DNA of 64,000 bases from JAEZHK01 sp964575255. Lineage in GTDB: Bacteria > Bacillota > Clostridia > Christensenellales > Aristaeellaceae. Below are positions 40,786 through 50,444 of this stretch, one piece after another. The notes under the pieces are model-generated. The model searched no databases. It was not told the origin of the DNA and was given only the letters and a program-made list of their open reading frames with translations. Within the stretch, counting starts at the first letter, position 1. The number at the start of each line of letters is the position of its first letter. Both the position numbers and the translations under genes were made by a program. The stretch covers positions 1-64,000 of the forward strand of contig CAZNPZ010000002.1 of the NCBI GenBank assembly GCA_964575255.1, in the 5' to 3' direction.

Positions 40786-42078
40786 ATGAAAGTCAACAAG
40801 GCTACCTTTTTCATCGTGCTGGGATTTACGCTGTTGATTGCGTGCATCGCTGTCTTCGGCATACACTTCCAAGTAGGGGACTTCAAGTTCAACCTGCCGG
40901 GCGCGGGCGACATGCGCTTCGGCATTGACATCCGCGGCGGCGTTGACGCGGTCTATCAGCCGGTAGGCCTCGACCGAGTGCCTACGTCGGACGAACTGGA
41001 GAGCGCGCGGGCGGTCATCGAGACGCGTCTCGATCAGAAAAACATCCTTGACCGCGACGTAACGGTCGACCGCACCAACGGCGACATCCTCGTCCGCTTC
41101 CCGTGGAAGTCGGATGAAACCAACTTTGACCCGCAGAAGGCCATCTCCGAGCTGGGCGAAACTGCCAAACTGACGTTCCGTGACTCAGAAGGCAATGTAT
41201 TGGTGGATGGATCTCATGTGGTCAAATCAGTTGTGCAACCCAATGAAAAACAGACCGGGTATGTCGTCGCGTTGACTTTTGACGACGAGGGAAAACAGCT
41301 GTTTGCCGACGCTACCAAGAAATTCCTTGGCAAACCCATCTTGATTTATATGGATGAGATCATGATTTCTGATCCGGTTGTAGAGAGCGTCATTACTGGC
41401 GGCCAAGCCGTAATCACCAATGGCCTGTATGGTAACGAGAGCCTGGCGTCAGCTTCCGACCTCGCGCAGAAGATCGCGGCCGGCGCGCTGCCCTTCTCGA
41501 TGGAGGCGCGCAACTACTCTACCATCAGCCCGACGCTGGGCGCGGGCGCATTGAATGTCATGGTCATCGCAGGGATTCTCGCGTTCCTCCTGATCTGCAT
41601 TGGGCTGGTCATCTACTACAAGATGTCCGGCGTGGTCGCCTGTGTTTCGCTGCTCATTCAGGTCAGCGGCGTGCTGCTTGCGCTGTCCATCCCGCAGATT
41701 ACGGTGACGCTGCCCGGTATCGCGGGCATCATCCTGTCCATCGGCATGGGTGTCGACGCGAACATCATCTTCAGCGAGCGAATTTCCGAGGAAATCAAGG
41801 CAGGGCGGAAGACGCAGGCTGCCATTCAAGCGGGCTTCAAGAATGCGTTCTCGTCCGTGTTTGACGGCAACATCACCGTCATGATCGTCGCGATCATTCT
41901 GATGATCCTGGGATCCGGTGCGATGCTCTCGTTTGCGTATTCGATGCTGACCGGCGTTCTGCTCAACTTCCTGGCCGGTGTGACGGCTTCGCAGCTGATG
42001 ATGCGCTCGCTGTCCCAGTATCGGAATTTATCCCGTGAGCCGCTGTATACGTCGCTTTCGAGGAGGATCACGCTATGA
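40786..42078 (+). CDS. secD: Protein translocase subunit SecD
   Basis: 430 residues from ATG 40786, 6 bases after GGAGGT. N-terminal membrane segment, then FGIDIRGGVDAVYQPVG (SecD D1 box), a compact periplasmic-side domain (about 60-245) and five membrane segments including GIAGIILSIGMGVDANIIFSERI, the conserved proton-pathway region. SecD with SecF uses the proton/ion gradient to pull exported proteins across. The stop overlaps the secF start (ATGA). Confidence 0.96.
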   Translation: MKVNKATFFIVLGFTLLIACIAVFGIHFQVGDFKFNLPGAGDMRFGIDIRGGVDAVYQPVGLDRVPTSDELESARAVIETRLDQKNILDRDVTVDRTNGDILVRFPWKSDETNFDPQKAISELGETAKLTFRDSEGNVLVDGSHVVKSVVQPNEKQTGYVVALTFDDEGKQLFADATKKFLGKPILIYMDEIMISDPVVESVITGGQAVITNGLYGNESLASASDLAQKIAAGALPFSMEARNYSTISPTLGAGALNVMVIAGILAFLLICIGLVIYYKMSGVVACVSLLIQVSGVLLALSIPQITVTLPGIAGIILSIGMGVDANIIFSERISEEIKAGRKTQAAIQAGFKNAFSSVFDGNITVMIVAIILMILGSGAMLSFAYSMLTGVLLNFLAGVTASQLMMRSLSQYRNLSREPLYTSLSRRITL

Positions 42079-43034
42079 AATTCTACAGCTTCTATCAGCA
42101 CCGGAAACTCTTCTACCTGATCTCTGCCATCATCATGGTCGTGGGCATCTTCTTTACGATCATTGATGGCGTGAAGCTTGACATCCAGTTCACCGGCGGC
42201 GCGATCCTGAAGTACACCTATCAGGGCGAATTGACTGGTGAAGAAGTCGCTGACGCCGCGTCCGAGATCCTCGGCCGTTCCACTACCGGCCAGATTACGA
42301 AGGATCTCACGACTGGCGAGAACCGTGTTGTCCTGAACCTCGCGGGCGAATACGGCATGTCCTCAGACGAGCAGTCTGATTTCCTCGCGAAGCTCAATGA
42401 GAGATTCCCGGACGCCAAGTTCGTCAGCGCGGAATCGTCGCTGGTGCAGCCGTTCTTCGGACACCGTTTCCTGGAGCGCAGCATCATCGCGGTCATCCTC
42501 GCGCTGCTCCTGGTTCTGATCTATGAGTGGATTACCTTCCGCAAGATCGGCGGATTGCTCGCCGGGCTCTCTGCGTTGACCGCGCTGTTCCACGACCTCT
42601 TGGTGGTGTTCTTCACCTGCGTGATCGCGGGCATCCCGATCGGCGACTCGTTCGTGGCGGTGGCGCTGTCGATCATCGGTTATTCGATCAACGACACGAT
42701 TGTCGTGTTCGACCGAATCCGCGAAAATCGCAGGCTCTACCCCAAGGAATCGTTGGAGACGGTCGCCGACCTGTCGGTCAGACAGTCGATGATGCGTTCG
42801 ATCAATACCAATACCGCGGTCACGATCTCCGTGCTTCTGATCTACATCCTCGCGACTCGCGCCAGTCTCGATTCGGTCATCGCATTCGCGCTGCCGATGA
42901 CGATCGGCTCGATCAGCGGTTGCTACTCGACGCTGTGCCTGTGCGGCCCGTTGTGGGTTACGTGGCAGAAGCGCCGCGACCGGCGTGGCAAAAAGCCCGA
43001 ACCCTCCAAAAAAGCCGCGCCCGCAAAGGCGTAA
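42075..43034 (+). CDS. secF: Protein translocase subunit SecF
   Basis: 319 residues; FTGGAILKYTYQG near residue 38 is the SecF counterpart of the D1 box, and the membrane part carries YSINDTIVVFDRIRENRRLY and INTNTAVTISVLLIYILA. Lys/Pro-rich C-terminal tail. Overlaps secD by 4 bases. In Bacillus SecD and SecF are fused; here they are separate. Confidence 0.96.
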   Translation: MKFYSFYQHRKLFYLISAIIMVVGIFFTIIDGVKLDIQFTGGAILKYTYQGELTGEEVADAASEILGRSTTGQITKDLTTGENRVVLNLAGEYGMSSDEQSDFLAKLNERFPDAKFVSAESSLVQPFFGHRFLERSIIAVILALLLVLIYEWITFRKIGGLLAGLSALTALFHDLLVVFFTCVIAGIPIGDSFVAVALSIIGYSINDTIVVFDRIRENRRLYPKESLETVADLSVRQSMMRSINTNTAVTISVLLIYILATRASLDSVIAFALPMTIGSISGCYSTLCLCGPLWVTWQKRRDRRGKKPEPSKKAAPAKA

Positions 43035-43048
43035 TCCCTGAGCTTACG

Positions 43049-43079
43049 ATGAAAGCCCGCCGATCAGGCGGGCTTTCAT
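43049..43079. terminator. Bidirectional terminator between secF and birA
   Basis: A perfect 13-bp stem ATGAAAGCCCGCC / GGCGGGCTTTCAT with loop GATCA lies between the convergent genes; the stem base offers short A/T tracts on both sides. Confidence 0.8.
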
Positions 43080-43089
43080 ATGTGGTCGT

Positions 43090-43890
43090 CTACTCTTCTA
43101 CTGGCCGAACGCTGACTTCTCCGGCACAAAGAGCCATCGCTCCGCGCTCGGATTCGACGACCAGGCGGCAGTCGTCATCGATGGACACTGCGCGCGCCGG
43201 GAAGATCTCCCCGCCCAATGTGACCAGCACATCCCGTCCCACGACGAGCGAGCGTTCGCGGTAGCCGTTGAGGAACGCGTCGCGGTTCAGCGTCCGGTAA
43301 CGGAAAAACCGGGCGAGGATCTCCGCCGCTAGGCGCGCGCGCGCATCCGGTGGCGCATCCGGACCGAACACCGCCCCCGCGATGTGCTGAAGCGGTTCCG
43401 GGAAGCCGTCGGGCGGCGGCGCGACGTTCACACCGATACCAAGCGCGGCGTATTCGAGCAGCCCATCTGCCGCGACCGAACCTTCCGTCAGGATGCCGCA
43501 GACCTTCTTCCCGTCCAAAAACACGTCGTTGACCCACTTGATGCGGGCGCCCCGGCCGGAGAGAGATTCAATGGCTTCCGCCACCGCGACGGCGGCCGCC
43601 GCGGTAATCAATACCGCGTCCGCCGCCAGGATCGAAGGGCGGAGCAGGACGCTCATGTAAAGCCCGCTTGCGTCGGGCGAAAAGAAGGCGCGGCGCATGC
43701 GGCCGCGTCCCGCTGTCTGCCGCTCGGCCAGAATGACCAGCCCTTCCATTGCGCCGTCCCTTGCGGCGGCTTTGATGTCGTCATTGGTGGACGTGGTCTC
43801 GCGCAGCGCCCGAATCCGGTAAAACCCGCGCGCCTCGCCCAGAAGACGGCTAGTCGCGTCCGCCAGGGTTGGGGAGGTGAAATCATCCAT
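43090..43890 (-). CDS. birA: Biotin--[acetyl-CoA-carboxylase] ligase (class I, no DNA-binding domain)
   Basis: 266 residues from ATG 43890 with GAAGG upstream. Catalytic landmarks: RETTSTNDD, QTAGRGRMRRAFFSP (biotinyl-AMP loop), IKWVNDVFLDGKKVCGIL (KW.ND with the catalytic Lys) and LGIGVNV. It attaches biotin to carboxylase carrier proteins. There is no N-terminal helix-turn-helix, so it cannot repress biotin genes. The C-terminal SH3-like part is present. Confidence 0.94.
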   Translation of the reverse strand: MDDFTSPTLADATSRLLGEARGFYRIRALRETTSTNDDIKAAARDGAMEGLVILAERQTAGRGRMRRAFFSPDASGLYMSVLLRPSILAADAVLITAAAAVAVAEAIESLSGRGARIKWVNDVFLDGKKVCGILTEGSVAADGLLEYAALGIGVNVAPPPDGFPEPLQHIAGAVFGPDAPPDARARLAAEILARFFRYRTLNRDAFLNGYRERSLVVGRDVLVTLGGEIFPARAVSIDDDCRLVVESERGAMALCAGEVSVRPVEE

Positions 43891-43926
43891 GTTGCTTACC
43901 TTCTCACGCCGCGAAAGTCCGGGTTC

Positions 43927-43956
43927 ATGATACGCCGCGTTCAGGCGTCGTGTCAA
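43927..43956 (-). promoter_or_regulatory. birA promoter
   Basis: Minus-strand TTGACA (43951-43956), 18-base spacer, TATCAT (43927-43932), just downstream of the exporter operon terminator. Confidence 0.75.
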
Positions 43957-43983
43957 GCGGAAAAGGCGAAGCTGCGCATTCAT

Positions 43984-44022
43984 AAAAAGAGAAGACCCAC
44001 TGTCAGGCTGACAGCGGGTCTT
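43984..44022 (-). terminator. Terminator of the MacAB-type exporter operon
   Basis: Stem AAGACCC-a-CTGTCA / TGACAG-c-GGGTCTT with a GGC loop, followed on the minus strand by TCTCTTTTT, 19 bases after the permease stop. Confidence 0.85.
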
Positions 44023-44040
44023 TTAACCGGTTTGAATGAA

Positions 44041-45209
44041 CTATTCGTAGCGCAGCGCCTCAATGGGCAGCAGCGACGAGGCCTTATTGGCCGGGTACAT
44101 ACCGAAGATGACGCCCACCAGTACCGAGAAGATGACCGACAGCAACGCGACGCCGGAGGACATGATCATCTTGAGGCTGGTCATCGGGGCGATCACGTTG
44201 ACCACGAAGTAGCCCAGCGCGAGGCCGATCAAACCGCCGACCAGCGAGATGGAAACCGCCTCGATCAGGAACTGAAGCATGATGTCCAGCTTTTGCGCGC
44301 CGATCGCCTTGCGGATGCCGATCTCCCGCGTGCGCTCGCTGACGGAGACCAGCATGATGTTCATGATGCCGATGCCGCCGACCAGGAGAGAGATGCCCGC
44401 AATACCCGCGAGTAGCAGCGACAGCGTAGCGGCGATGCTGCTGATGGTTTCAAGCAGTTTCGACTGGCTGGTCACCGAATAGTAGTCCGCGTCGCCGGTC
44501 TTTTCCTGCATGAAGTTCTCAAGGGTCGCCACCGCGCGGTTGATGTCCTCGTCCAGATCGCTGTTCGCGCTGGCGTAGAAGGTGGAGATGGTGGTGTTCC
44601 GGAAAGTGCGCTGCGCGATGGTGAAGGGGATGAAGACCATCGAGTCCAACGAGGTGCCCTCGCTGTCGCCCATCTCGGTGAAGAGACCGACGACGGTGTA
44701 GGCACGGCCGTCGATGCGGATCGTCTCACCGATCACATTTCGCTGCGCGAACAGTTCGTCCGCGACCTCGACGCCGATCACGCAGACAGAACTGCGGTTC
44801 TCTACGTCGCTGGCGGTGATGAAACGGCCGGTGGACAGTTCGTAGCTGCGGATCGTGTCGTATCCCTCGGTGGTGCCATAGACGGTGGTATCGTAGGTAT
44901 TGATGCCCGCCTTGCAGGTGAGGCTGGACGAGATGACCGGCGCGACCTGGTTGACGCCGCCTGTGCCGCGCAGGGATTCGACTTCGTCCAGCGTCAGGTG
45001 CATCACGCGGGGGTTCCGGTTGCGGACGGTGATCAGGTTGGTGCCGAGGCTTGAAACGCGGCTGGTGATGTCGCTGGTGGAACCCTGGCCAATCGCAACC
45101 AGCACCGTGACCGACAGTACGCCGATGATGATGCCCAGCATCGTCAGGAACGCGCGCATCTTGTTGGCGAGGATGGCGCTCATGGCCATCTTCAGGCATT
45201 GAATGATCT

Positions 45210-45213
<4 letters not shown>
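44041..45213 (-). CDS. MacB-type ABC exporter permease
   Basis: 390 residues: first membrane segment about 15-40, a large extracytoplasmic MacB_PCD domain (about 45-265), then three C-terminal segments with LLVGGIGIMNIMLVSVSERT and REIGIRKAIGAQKLDI, the FtsX/MacB signature. With its ATPase and the MacA-like adaptor it should export a toxin, peptide or drug. The ATG overlaps the ATPase stop by 4 bases. Confidence 0.93.
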
Positions 45214-45941
<728 letters not shown>

Positions 45942-46009
45942 TGAAATCCCTCCTGCCGGGTGATACGGGACACTTGCGGGGCGGGTTGCGCCTACGTGTC
46001 CAGTTTGTA

Positions 46010-47680
46010 TTAGAAGCCGCCGCCCGGCCCGCCGATGCCGCCGACCATGCCGCCGCCAGGCCCTGCGCCCATACCGTCGAATTCTCCGCGCATACGGTCT
46101 TGCATCTGGGTTTCCGCGGACGAGTCGGACGAGGAGCGTTTGATCATTACGCTGTCGCCTTCCTCAACGCCGGAGAGAATCTGAACGTACTCGTCGTTGG
46201 AGGCGCCGATCGTGACGTTTGCGGTCTGGCCGTTCGCCAGCGTGACGTAGTTCTGGTTGTTCGAGGTCGAAACCGCCTCGACGGGTACCAGGAGCGCGTC
46301 CTTTATGTCGGTGGTGACGATGTTGATCGACGCCGTCATGCCGTCCATCAGGCCCTTCGCTTCGTCCATTGCTACGGTGACCGTGTAGGTCGCGACGCCG
46401 CCGGAGACCGTGCCCACGCCGGAGATCTTGGTGACCTTGCCGGTGAAGGTCTGGTTCGGGAACGCATCGATCTCCACCTGGACTTCCTGGCCGACGGTGA
46501 CGTTGACCACGTCAAGCTCGTCCACCGAAGCCACTACGTTGAACTGGCTGTCCGATTGCATGGAGATTGCCGCGTTCGTCGCGGAACTCTTTTCCAGGTA
46601 CTGTCCGACGGAGGCGTTGACCGCAGTAATGACGCCATCGATCGGAGCCTTGATCGTCAGATTTTCCTGATCGGTCAGCGCGTTGTCCAGCGAGGTACGC
46701 GCCTCGTCGTAGGTGTACAGCGCCTTCTGGAGTTCCGCCGACGGGATGCGACCGGTGACGTAGAAAAGTTTCGCGCCCGATGTGACCGAATCGTCGTCCT
46801 CATAATAGATGGTGTCGATTGTGCCGCCGATCGAAGTGACCGGTACGGGCATATTGATCTCAAGGACGCCTTCGCCGAGCTTTTCGCCCTGCAGCGTGGT
46901 GACCAGCGCCGCCGTGCCGACGTCGTAATCATCGTCCGCCACCGTGACGGAGATCTTGCCGCCCAGGCCGTCTGCCTGATCCACGACGCCCGTTACTTCC
47001 TTGTTGTCGATCCAGACGCTGACTTCGTCGCCGACGTTGAAGGTTGCGCCGTTCGCTGGCTCAAACTCGATCTTCATCTTGTCATCGCGGGAGATCACGC
47101 ACAGATACCCGACGGTCTTCATGATGACCGAGATGTCGTCGTCTTCCTCGACGTCGTCGATCAGCTTGACCGTGCCCGCGCAGGGAGCGTATACGTAATA
47201 GTTGGTGCCGGTGTCGCGGACTTCGCTCAAGGCCACCTGCGCGTTGAAGAGTTCGGACTGAAGCGTGGAAATCTCCGTTTCAAGGTCGGTGGAGGACAGC
47301 TTCATCAGCGTGTCGCCGGCCTTCACGGTATCGCCGACTTCAACATCGATTGCCTCCACCGTACCCTCGGCTTCGTTATACACATCCTTCGTGTATGCAG
47401 GTTTCAGGCTGCCGGAACCATAGACGGTTACCTGAAGGTCACCGCTTTTCACCGTGGCGTAGCTGCCCGCGGTGACGCTCCCGGAGGCATTGCCAGTAGC
47501 GTTGGAAGTGCGCGTCGTACCTGCGCTGCCGGAGGTACTGGCGGTCGGGCGGTTTGAGCGCGCCGAACCGCTGACCATCGACGAGATGGTTGGCCAGGCG
47601 AACGCGCCAAGAACCGCGACCACGACGACCAGAACAACCCATTTGACCCATTTTGCGCCTACACTGCGCTTTTTCATCAT
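46010..47680 (-). CDS. MacA/HlyD-type efflux adaptor protein
   Basis: 556 residues from ATG 47680 after GGGAGGGG. One membrane segment (about 13-33), a Ser/Thr/Gly linker (about 37-70), a first biotinyl-lipoyl-like half (GTVEAIDVEVGDTVKAGDTL), a short coiled segment, a second half (IKAPIDGVITAVNASVGQYL), beta-barrel and membrane-proximal domains, and a Gly-rich tail (GAGPGGGMVGGIGGPGGGF). It has an unusual middle insertion of about 150 residues, partly acidic (about 180-320), making it longer than typical adaptors (about 370-420). It connects the exporter to the cell exterior. Confidence 0.9.
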   Translation of the reverse strand: MMKKRSVGAKWVKWVVLVVVVAVLGAFAWPTISSMVSGSARSNRPTASTSGSAGTTRTSNATGNASGSVTAGSYATVKSGDLQVTVYGSGSLKPAYTKDVYNEAEGTVEAIDVEVGDTVKAGDTLMKLSSTDLETEISTLQSELFNAQVALSEVRDTGTNYYVYAPCAGTVKLIDDVEEDDDISVIMKTVGYLCVISRDDKMKIEFEPANGATFNVGDEVSVWIDNKEVTGVVDQADGLGGKISVTVADDDYDVGTAALVTTLQGEKLGEGVLEINMPVPVTSIGGTIDTIYYEDDDSVTSGAKLFYVTGRIPSAELQKALYTYDEARTSLDNALTDQENLTIKAPIDGVITAVNASVGQYLEKSSATNAAISMQSDSQFNVVASVDELDVVNVTVGQEVQVEIDAFPNQTFTGKVTKISGVGTVSGGVATYTVTVAMDEAKGLMDGMTASINIVTTDIKDALLVPVEAVSTSNNQNYVTLANGQTANVTIGASNDEYVQILSGVEEGDSVMIKRSSSDSSAETQMQDRMRGEFDGMGAGPGGGMVGGIGGPGGGF

Positions 47681-47825
47681 GGAATACCCCTCCCAAGCAA
47701 GTTGATAACCGTATTCTACCGGGAATGTGCGGCAAATCTGTGGCGGAGGCTGACGATGTTTGTGAACGTTGGGGGACAAAATTCTGTCGCCGGGGCGATA
47801 GCCATTTTTTCTTTACAAACAGCGC

Positions 47826-47855
47826 TAGACATGGTTTTTTCACAAGAGGTATCAT
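47826..47855 (+). promoter_or_regulatory. Possible promoter of the MsbA-type exporter gene
   Basis: TAGACA (47826-47831), 18-base spacer, TATCAT (47850-47855), about 33 bases before the ATG. Confidence 0.5.
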
Positions 47856-47887
47856 ATGCGTATTGCCTTCATCTGAACGGAGGAAGC

Positions 47888-49693
47888 ATGAGCGAGCAGG
47901 CCGAGCGCCGTGCCGGCGCAAAGAAGACGCTGTACTTGATCCAAAGGTTCTTACCATATTATAAGCCCTATCGCGGAGTTCTCGCGATGGATCTTTTGTG
48001 CGCGGCGCTGACGACCGTATGTGAACTGGTGCTGCCGTTGATCGTCCGGTACATCACCGACACCGCGATGCGGGATCTCGCCAGCCTGACGGTGCAGACC
48101 GTCGTCACGATCGGCGGCATTTATGTCCTTTTGCGTTTGATGGACACCGGCGCGAATTTCTACATGACGTCCGTCGGGCACATCATGGGCTCCCGCATAG
48201 AAACCGACCTTCGTCGGGATTTGTTTTCGCACCTTCAGGCATTGTCCAATTCCTTTTATGACACCGCAAAGACAGGTCAACTGATGAGCCGAATCACCAC
48301 CGACCTCAACGATGTGACAGAGTTCGCGCACCACTGCCCGGAGGAGTTCTTCATCGCCGCGCTGAAGCTGGTTGGTGTATTCTCCATCCTGTGCACGATG
48401 AACGTAGGGCTGACGCTGATCATCTTCATCGCACTGCCGCTGATGATGCTGGCGATGGGCTTTTTCAACAAGAACATGCGCAGGGCGTTCAAGGCGGCGC
48501 GCTACCAGCTTGGCGAACTCAACGCACAGGTGGAAGACAGCCTCTTGGGCATCCGCGTGGTCAAGGCGTTCGCCAACGAGGATCTGGAGCGCAAAAAGTT
48601 CGAGGGCGGCAACCGCCGGTTTTTATCGATCAAGCGGGACATGTACCTGTGGCTGGGCGCGTTCCACTCCAGCACGCGCTTCTTCGACGGGATGATGTAC
48701 ATCCTGGTGGTCATCGTCGGCGCCATATATATGATCCGGCGCGAGATTATGCCGGCGGATCTTGTGGCATATCTTCTCTATGTCACCACGCTGCTTACGT
48801 CCATCAGCCGCGTCGTTGAGTTCACTGAACAGTTCCAGCGTGGGCTGACCGGAATCGAGCGGTTTGTCGAGGTAATGGACGAGCCCGTCGCGATTACGGA
48901 CGCGTCCGGATCGAAACCGCACGCCGTGAAGAAAGGTGAGGTGGCGTTTGACCACGTCAGCTTTGCCTATGACGCGGGCAGCGGCGAAGTGCTCTCCGAT
49001 ATCAGCCTTCGCGTCAGCCCCGGCGAGTCTATTGCGCTGGTCGGCCCGTCCGGCGGCGGAAAGACCACGCTGTGTAGCCTGATCCCGCGCTTTTACGAAC
49101 CGACCCAAGGACGGATTCTGATTGACGGCATCGACATCCGCGAATTCACGCTTTCGTCGCTGCGCTCTCAGATCGGCATCGTACAGCAGGATGTATACCT
49201 GTTTTCTGGTTCCGTGCGCGACAACATCGAGTATGGAAAGCCCGGCGCGTCGATCGAGGAGATCATCGCGGCTGCGAAGATGGCCGGCGCGCACGAATTC
49301 ATTGAAGAACTGCCGGAGGGGTACGACACCTTTCTTGGTGAGCGCGGCGTCCGGCTTTCCGGCGGGCAGAAGCAGCGCGTGTCGATCGCCCGCGTGTTCC
49401 TGAAGAACCCGCCCATCCTGATTCTGGACGAGGCGACCTCCGCGCTGGACAACGAGTCCGAACAGGTGGTTCAGCGCTCCCTTGAAACGCTGATGAAGGG
49501 TCGCACCACGTTCACGATCGCGCATCGCCTGACCACCATCCGCAGCGCGAAGCTGATCCTGGTTTTAACCGACCGAGGGATCGAGGAGCGGGGAAGCCAC
49601 GAGTCGCTGATGGCGGAGAAGGGCTTATACCATGCGTTGTACAGCGCGTACGCCGCGGATAAGGCAAGTGCAACAAAACAGACTGAAGTATGA
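47888..49693 (+). CDS. ABC exporter with fused membrane and ATPase domains (MsbA/BmrA-type)
   Basis: 601 residues from ATG 47888 after GGAGGAAGC. Six hydrophobic segments in residues 25-320 and an ATPase from about 350: Walker A GPSGGGKTT, Q-loop GIVQQDVYLFSGSVRDNI, signature LSGGQKQRVSIARVFL, Walker B ILILDEATSALD and switch His in TIAHRLTT. Works as a homo- or heterodimer to export lipids, drugs or peptides; no partner half-transporter is next to it, so a homodimer is likely. Confidence 0.94.
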   Translation: MSEQAERRAGAKKTLYLIQRFLPYYKPYRGVLAMDLLCAALTTVCELVLPLIVRYITDTAMRDLASLTVQTVVTIGGIYVLLRLMDTGANFYMTSVGHIMGSRIETDLRRDLFSHLQALSNSFYDTAKTGQLMSRITTDLNDVTEFAHHCPEEFFIAALKLVGVFSILCTMNVGLTLIIFIALPLMMLAMGFFNKNMRRAFKAARYQLGELNAQVEDSLLGIRVVKAFANEDLERKKFEGGNRRFLSIKRDMYLWLGAFHSSTRFFDGMMYILVVIVGAIYMIRREIMPADLVAYLLYVTTLLTSISRVVEFTEQFQRGLTGIERFVEVMDEPVAITDASGSKPHAVKKGEVAFDHVSFAYDAGSGEVLSDISLRVSPGESIALVGPSGGGKTTLCSLIPRFYEPTQGRILIDGIDIREFTLSSLRSQIGIVQQDVYLFSGSVRDNIEYGKPGASIEEIIAAAKMAGAHEFIEELPEGYDTFLGERGVRLSGGQKQRVSIARVFLKNPPILILDEATSALDNESEQVVQRSLETLMKGRTTFTIAHRLTTIRSAKLILVLTDRGIEERGSHESLMAEKGLYHALYSAYAADKASATKQTEV

Positions 49694-49838
49694 AATGGAA
49701 GAAACTCTCCGGATGCGCACTGAAGAGAAGAAATAGATAACAAACCAAAGTATGGTTTGAGGCTGACCAAATAGAACCATGTGTTCGCGCACAACTGGAA
49801 AATTCGTTGAGAAAACACAACGGTTGCCATGTTTTAAT

Positions 49839-49867
49839 TTGCAAACTTACCACGCGTGTGCTAGAAT
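49839..49867 (+). promoter_or_regulatory. Promoter of the CrtO-like/glycosyltransferase pair
   Basis: TTGCAA (49839-49844), 17-base spacer, TAGAAT (49862-49867), about 40 bases before the ATG. The preceding 49694-49838 contains only a small CAAACCA/TGGTTTG hairpin. Confidence 0.7.
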
Positions 49868-49907
49868 AAAGCAGGGTTCAGGCTGTTGGGAGAAGGGACA
49901 CGCTCGC

Positions 49908-50423
49908 ATGTTTAGCCGATTCATGATGACGTTGCCGGTATTCATCGGGCAATTTTTCAAGTTTGCATTGATCGTCGCGTTCATCGGAGCGGCGGCTCAT
50001 TATATAGGCCAGGTTCTCCCCAGAAAGAACTTTGATTTCCTCGCGGCGCCTTATACGCCCTTCAAATGGGAACAGAACGGTCAATTCTACACCCGCTTCA
50101 AAATTCAATTTTGGAAAGACAAAGTTCCCGACATGAGCCAATATGTCAAGAGCATGTTCCGCAAGAAGATTTCCGTTTTTCGCGATTTCGACTACATCAA
50201 GGAATTGATTCTGGAAACCTGCGTCGCGGAATTCGTTCATTGGATGCTGGTTCTGATCAGCCCGGTTTTCCTCGTTCTGATGGAAGGTGTGGCGGGCCGA
50301 ATCGGCGCGGTGGTCTATGCGCTTGGAAACCTTCCGTTCGTCATGATCCAGCGGTACAACCGTCCCCGGCTCGTAAGCTTGATGAGTCGCCAGAAGCGGC
50401 AGGAACTTGCTGGAAACCTGTAA
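49908..50423 (+). CDS. CrtO-like acyltransferase family membrane protein
   Basis: 171 residues. Membrane segments about 15-38 and 110-145; between them FKWEQNGQFYTRFKIQFWKDKVPDMSQYVKSMFRKK-like text, and near the end RYNRPRL. The WKD..PDMS..V and YNRPRL motifs match the glycosyl-4,4'-diaponeurosporenoate acyltransferase (CrtO) family, which acylates a sugar on the staphyloxanthin precursor. No carotenoid genes are nearby, so a different glycolipid is the likely acceptor (inference). Probably co-transcribed with the glycosyltransferase 21 bases downstream. Confidence 0.75.
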   Translation: MFSRFMMTLPVFIGQFFKFALIVAFIGAAAHYIGQVLPRKNFDFLAAPYTPFKWEQNGQFYTRFKIQFWKDKVPDMSQYVKSMFRKKISVFRDFDYIKELILETCVAEFVHWMLVLISPVFLVLMEGVAGRIGAVVYALGNLPFVMIQRYNRPRLVSLMSRQKRQELAGNL

Positions 50424-50444
50424 TGATTTGAGGTGCAAACACGC

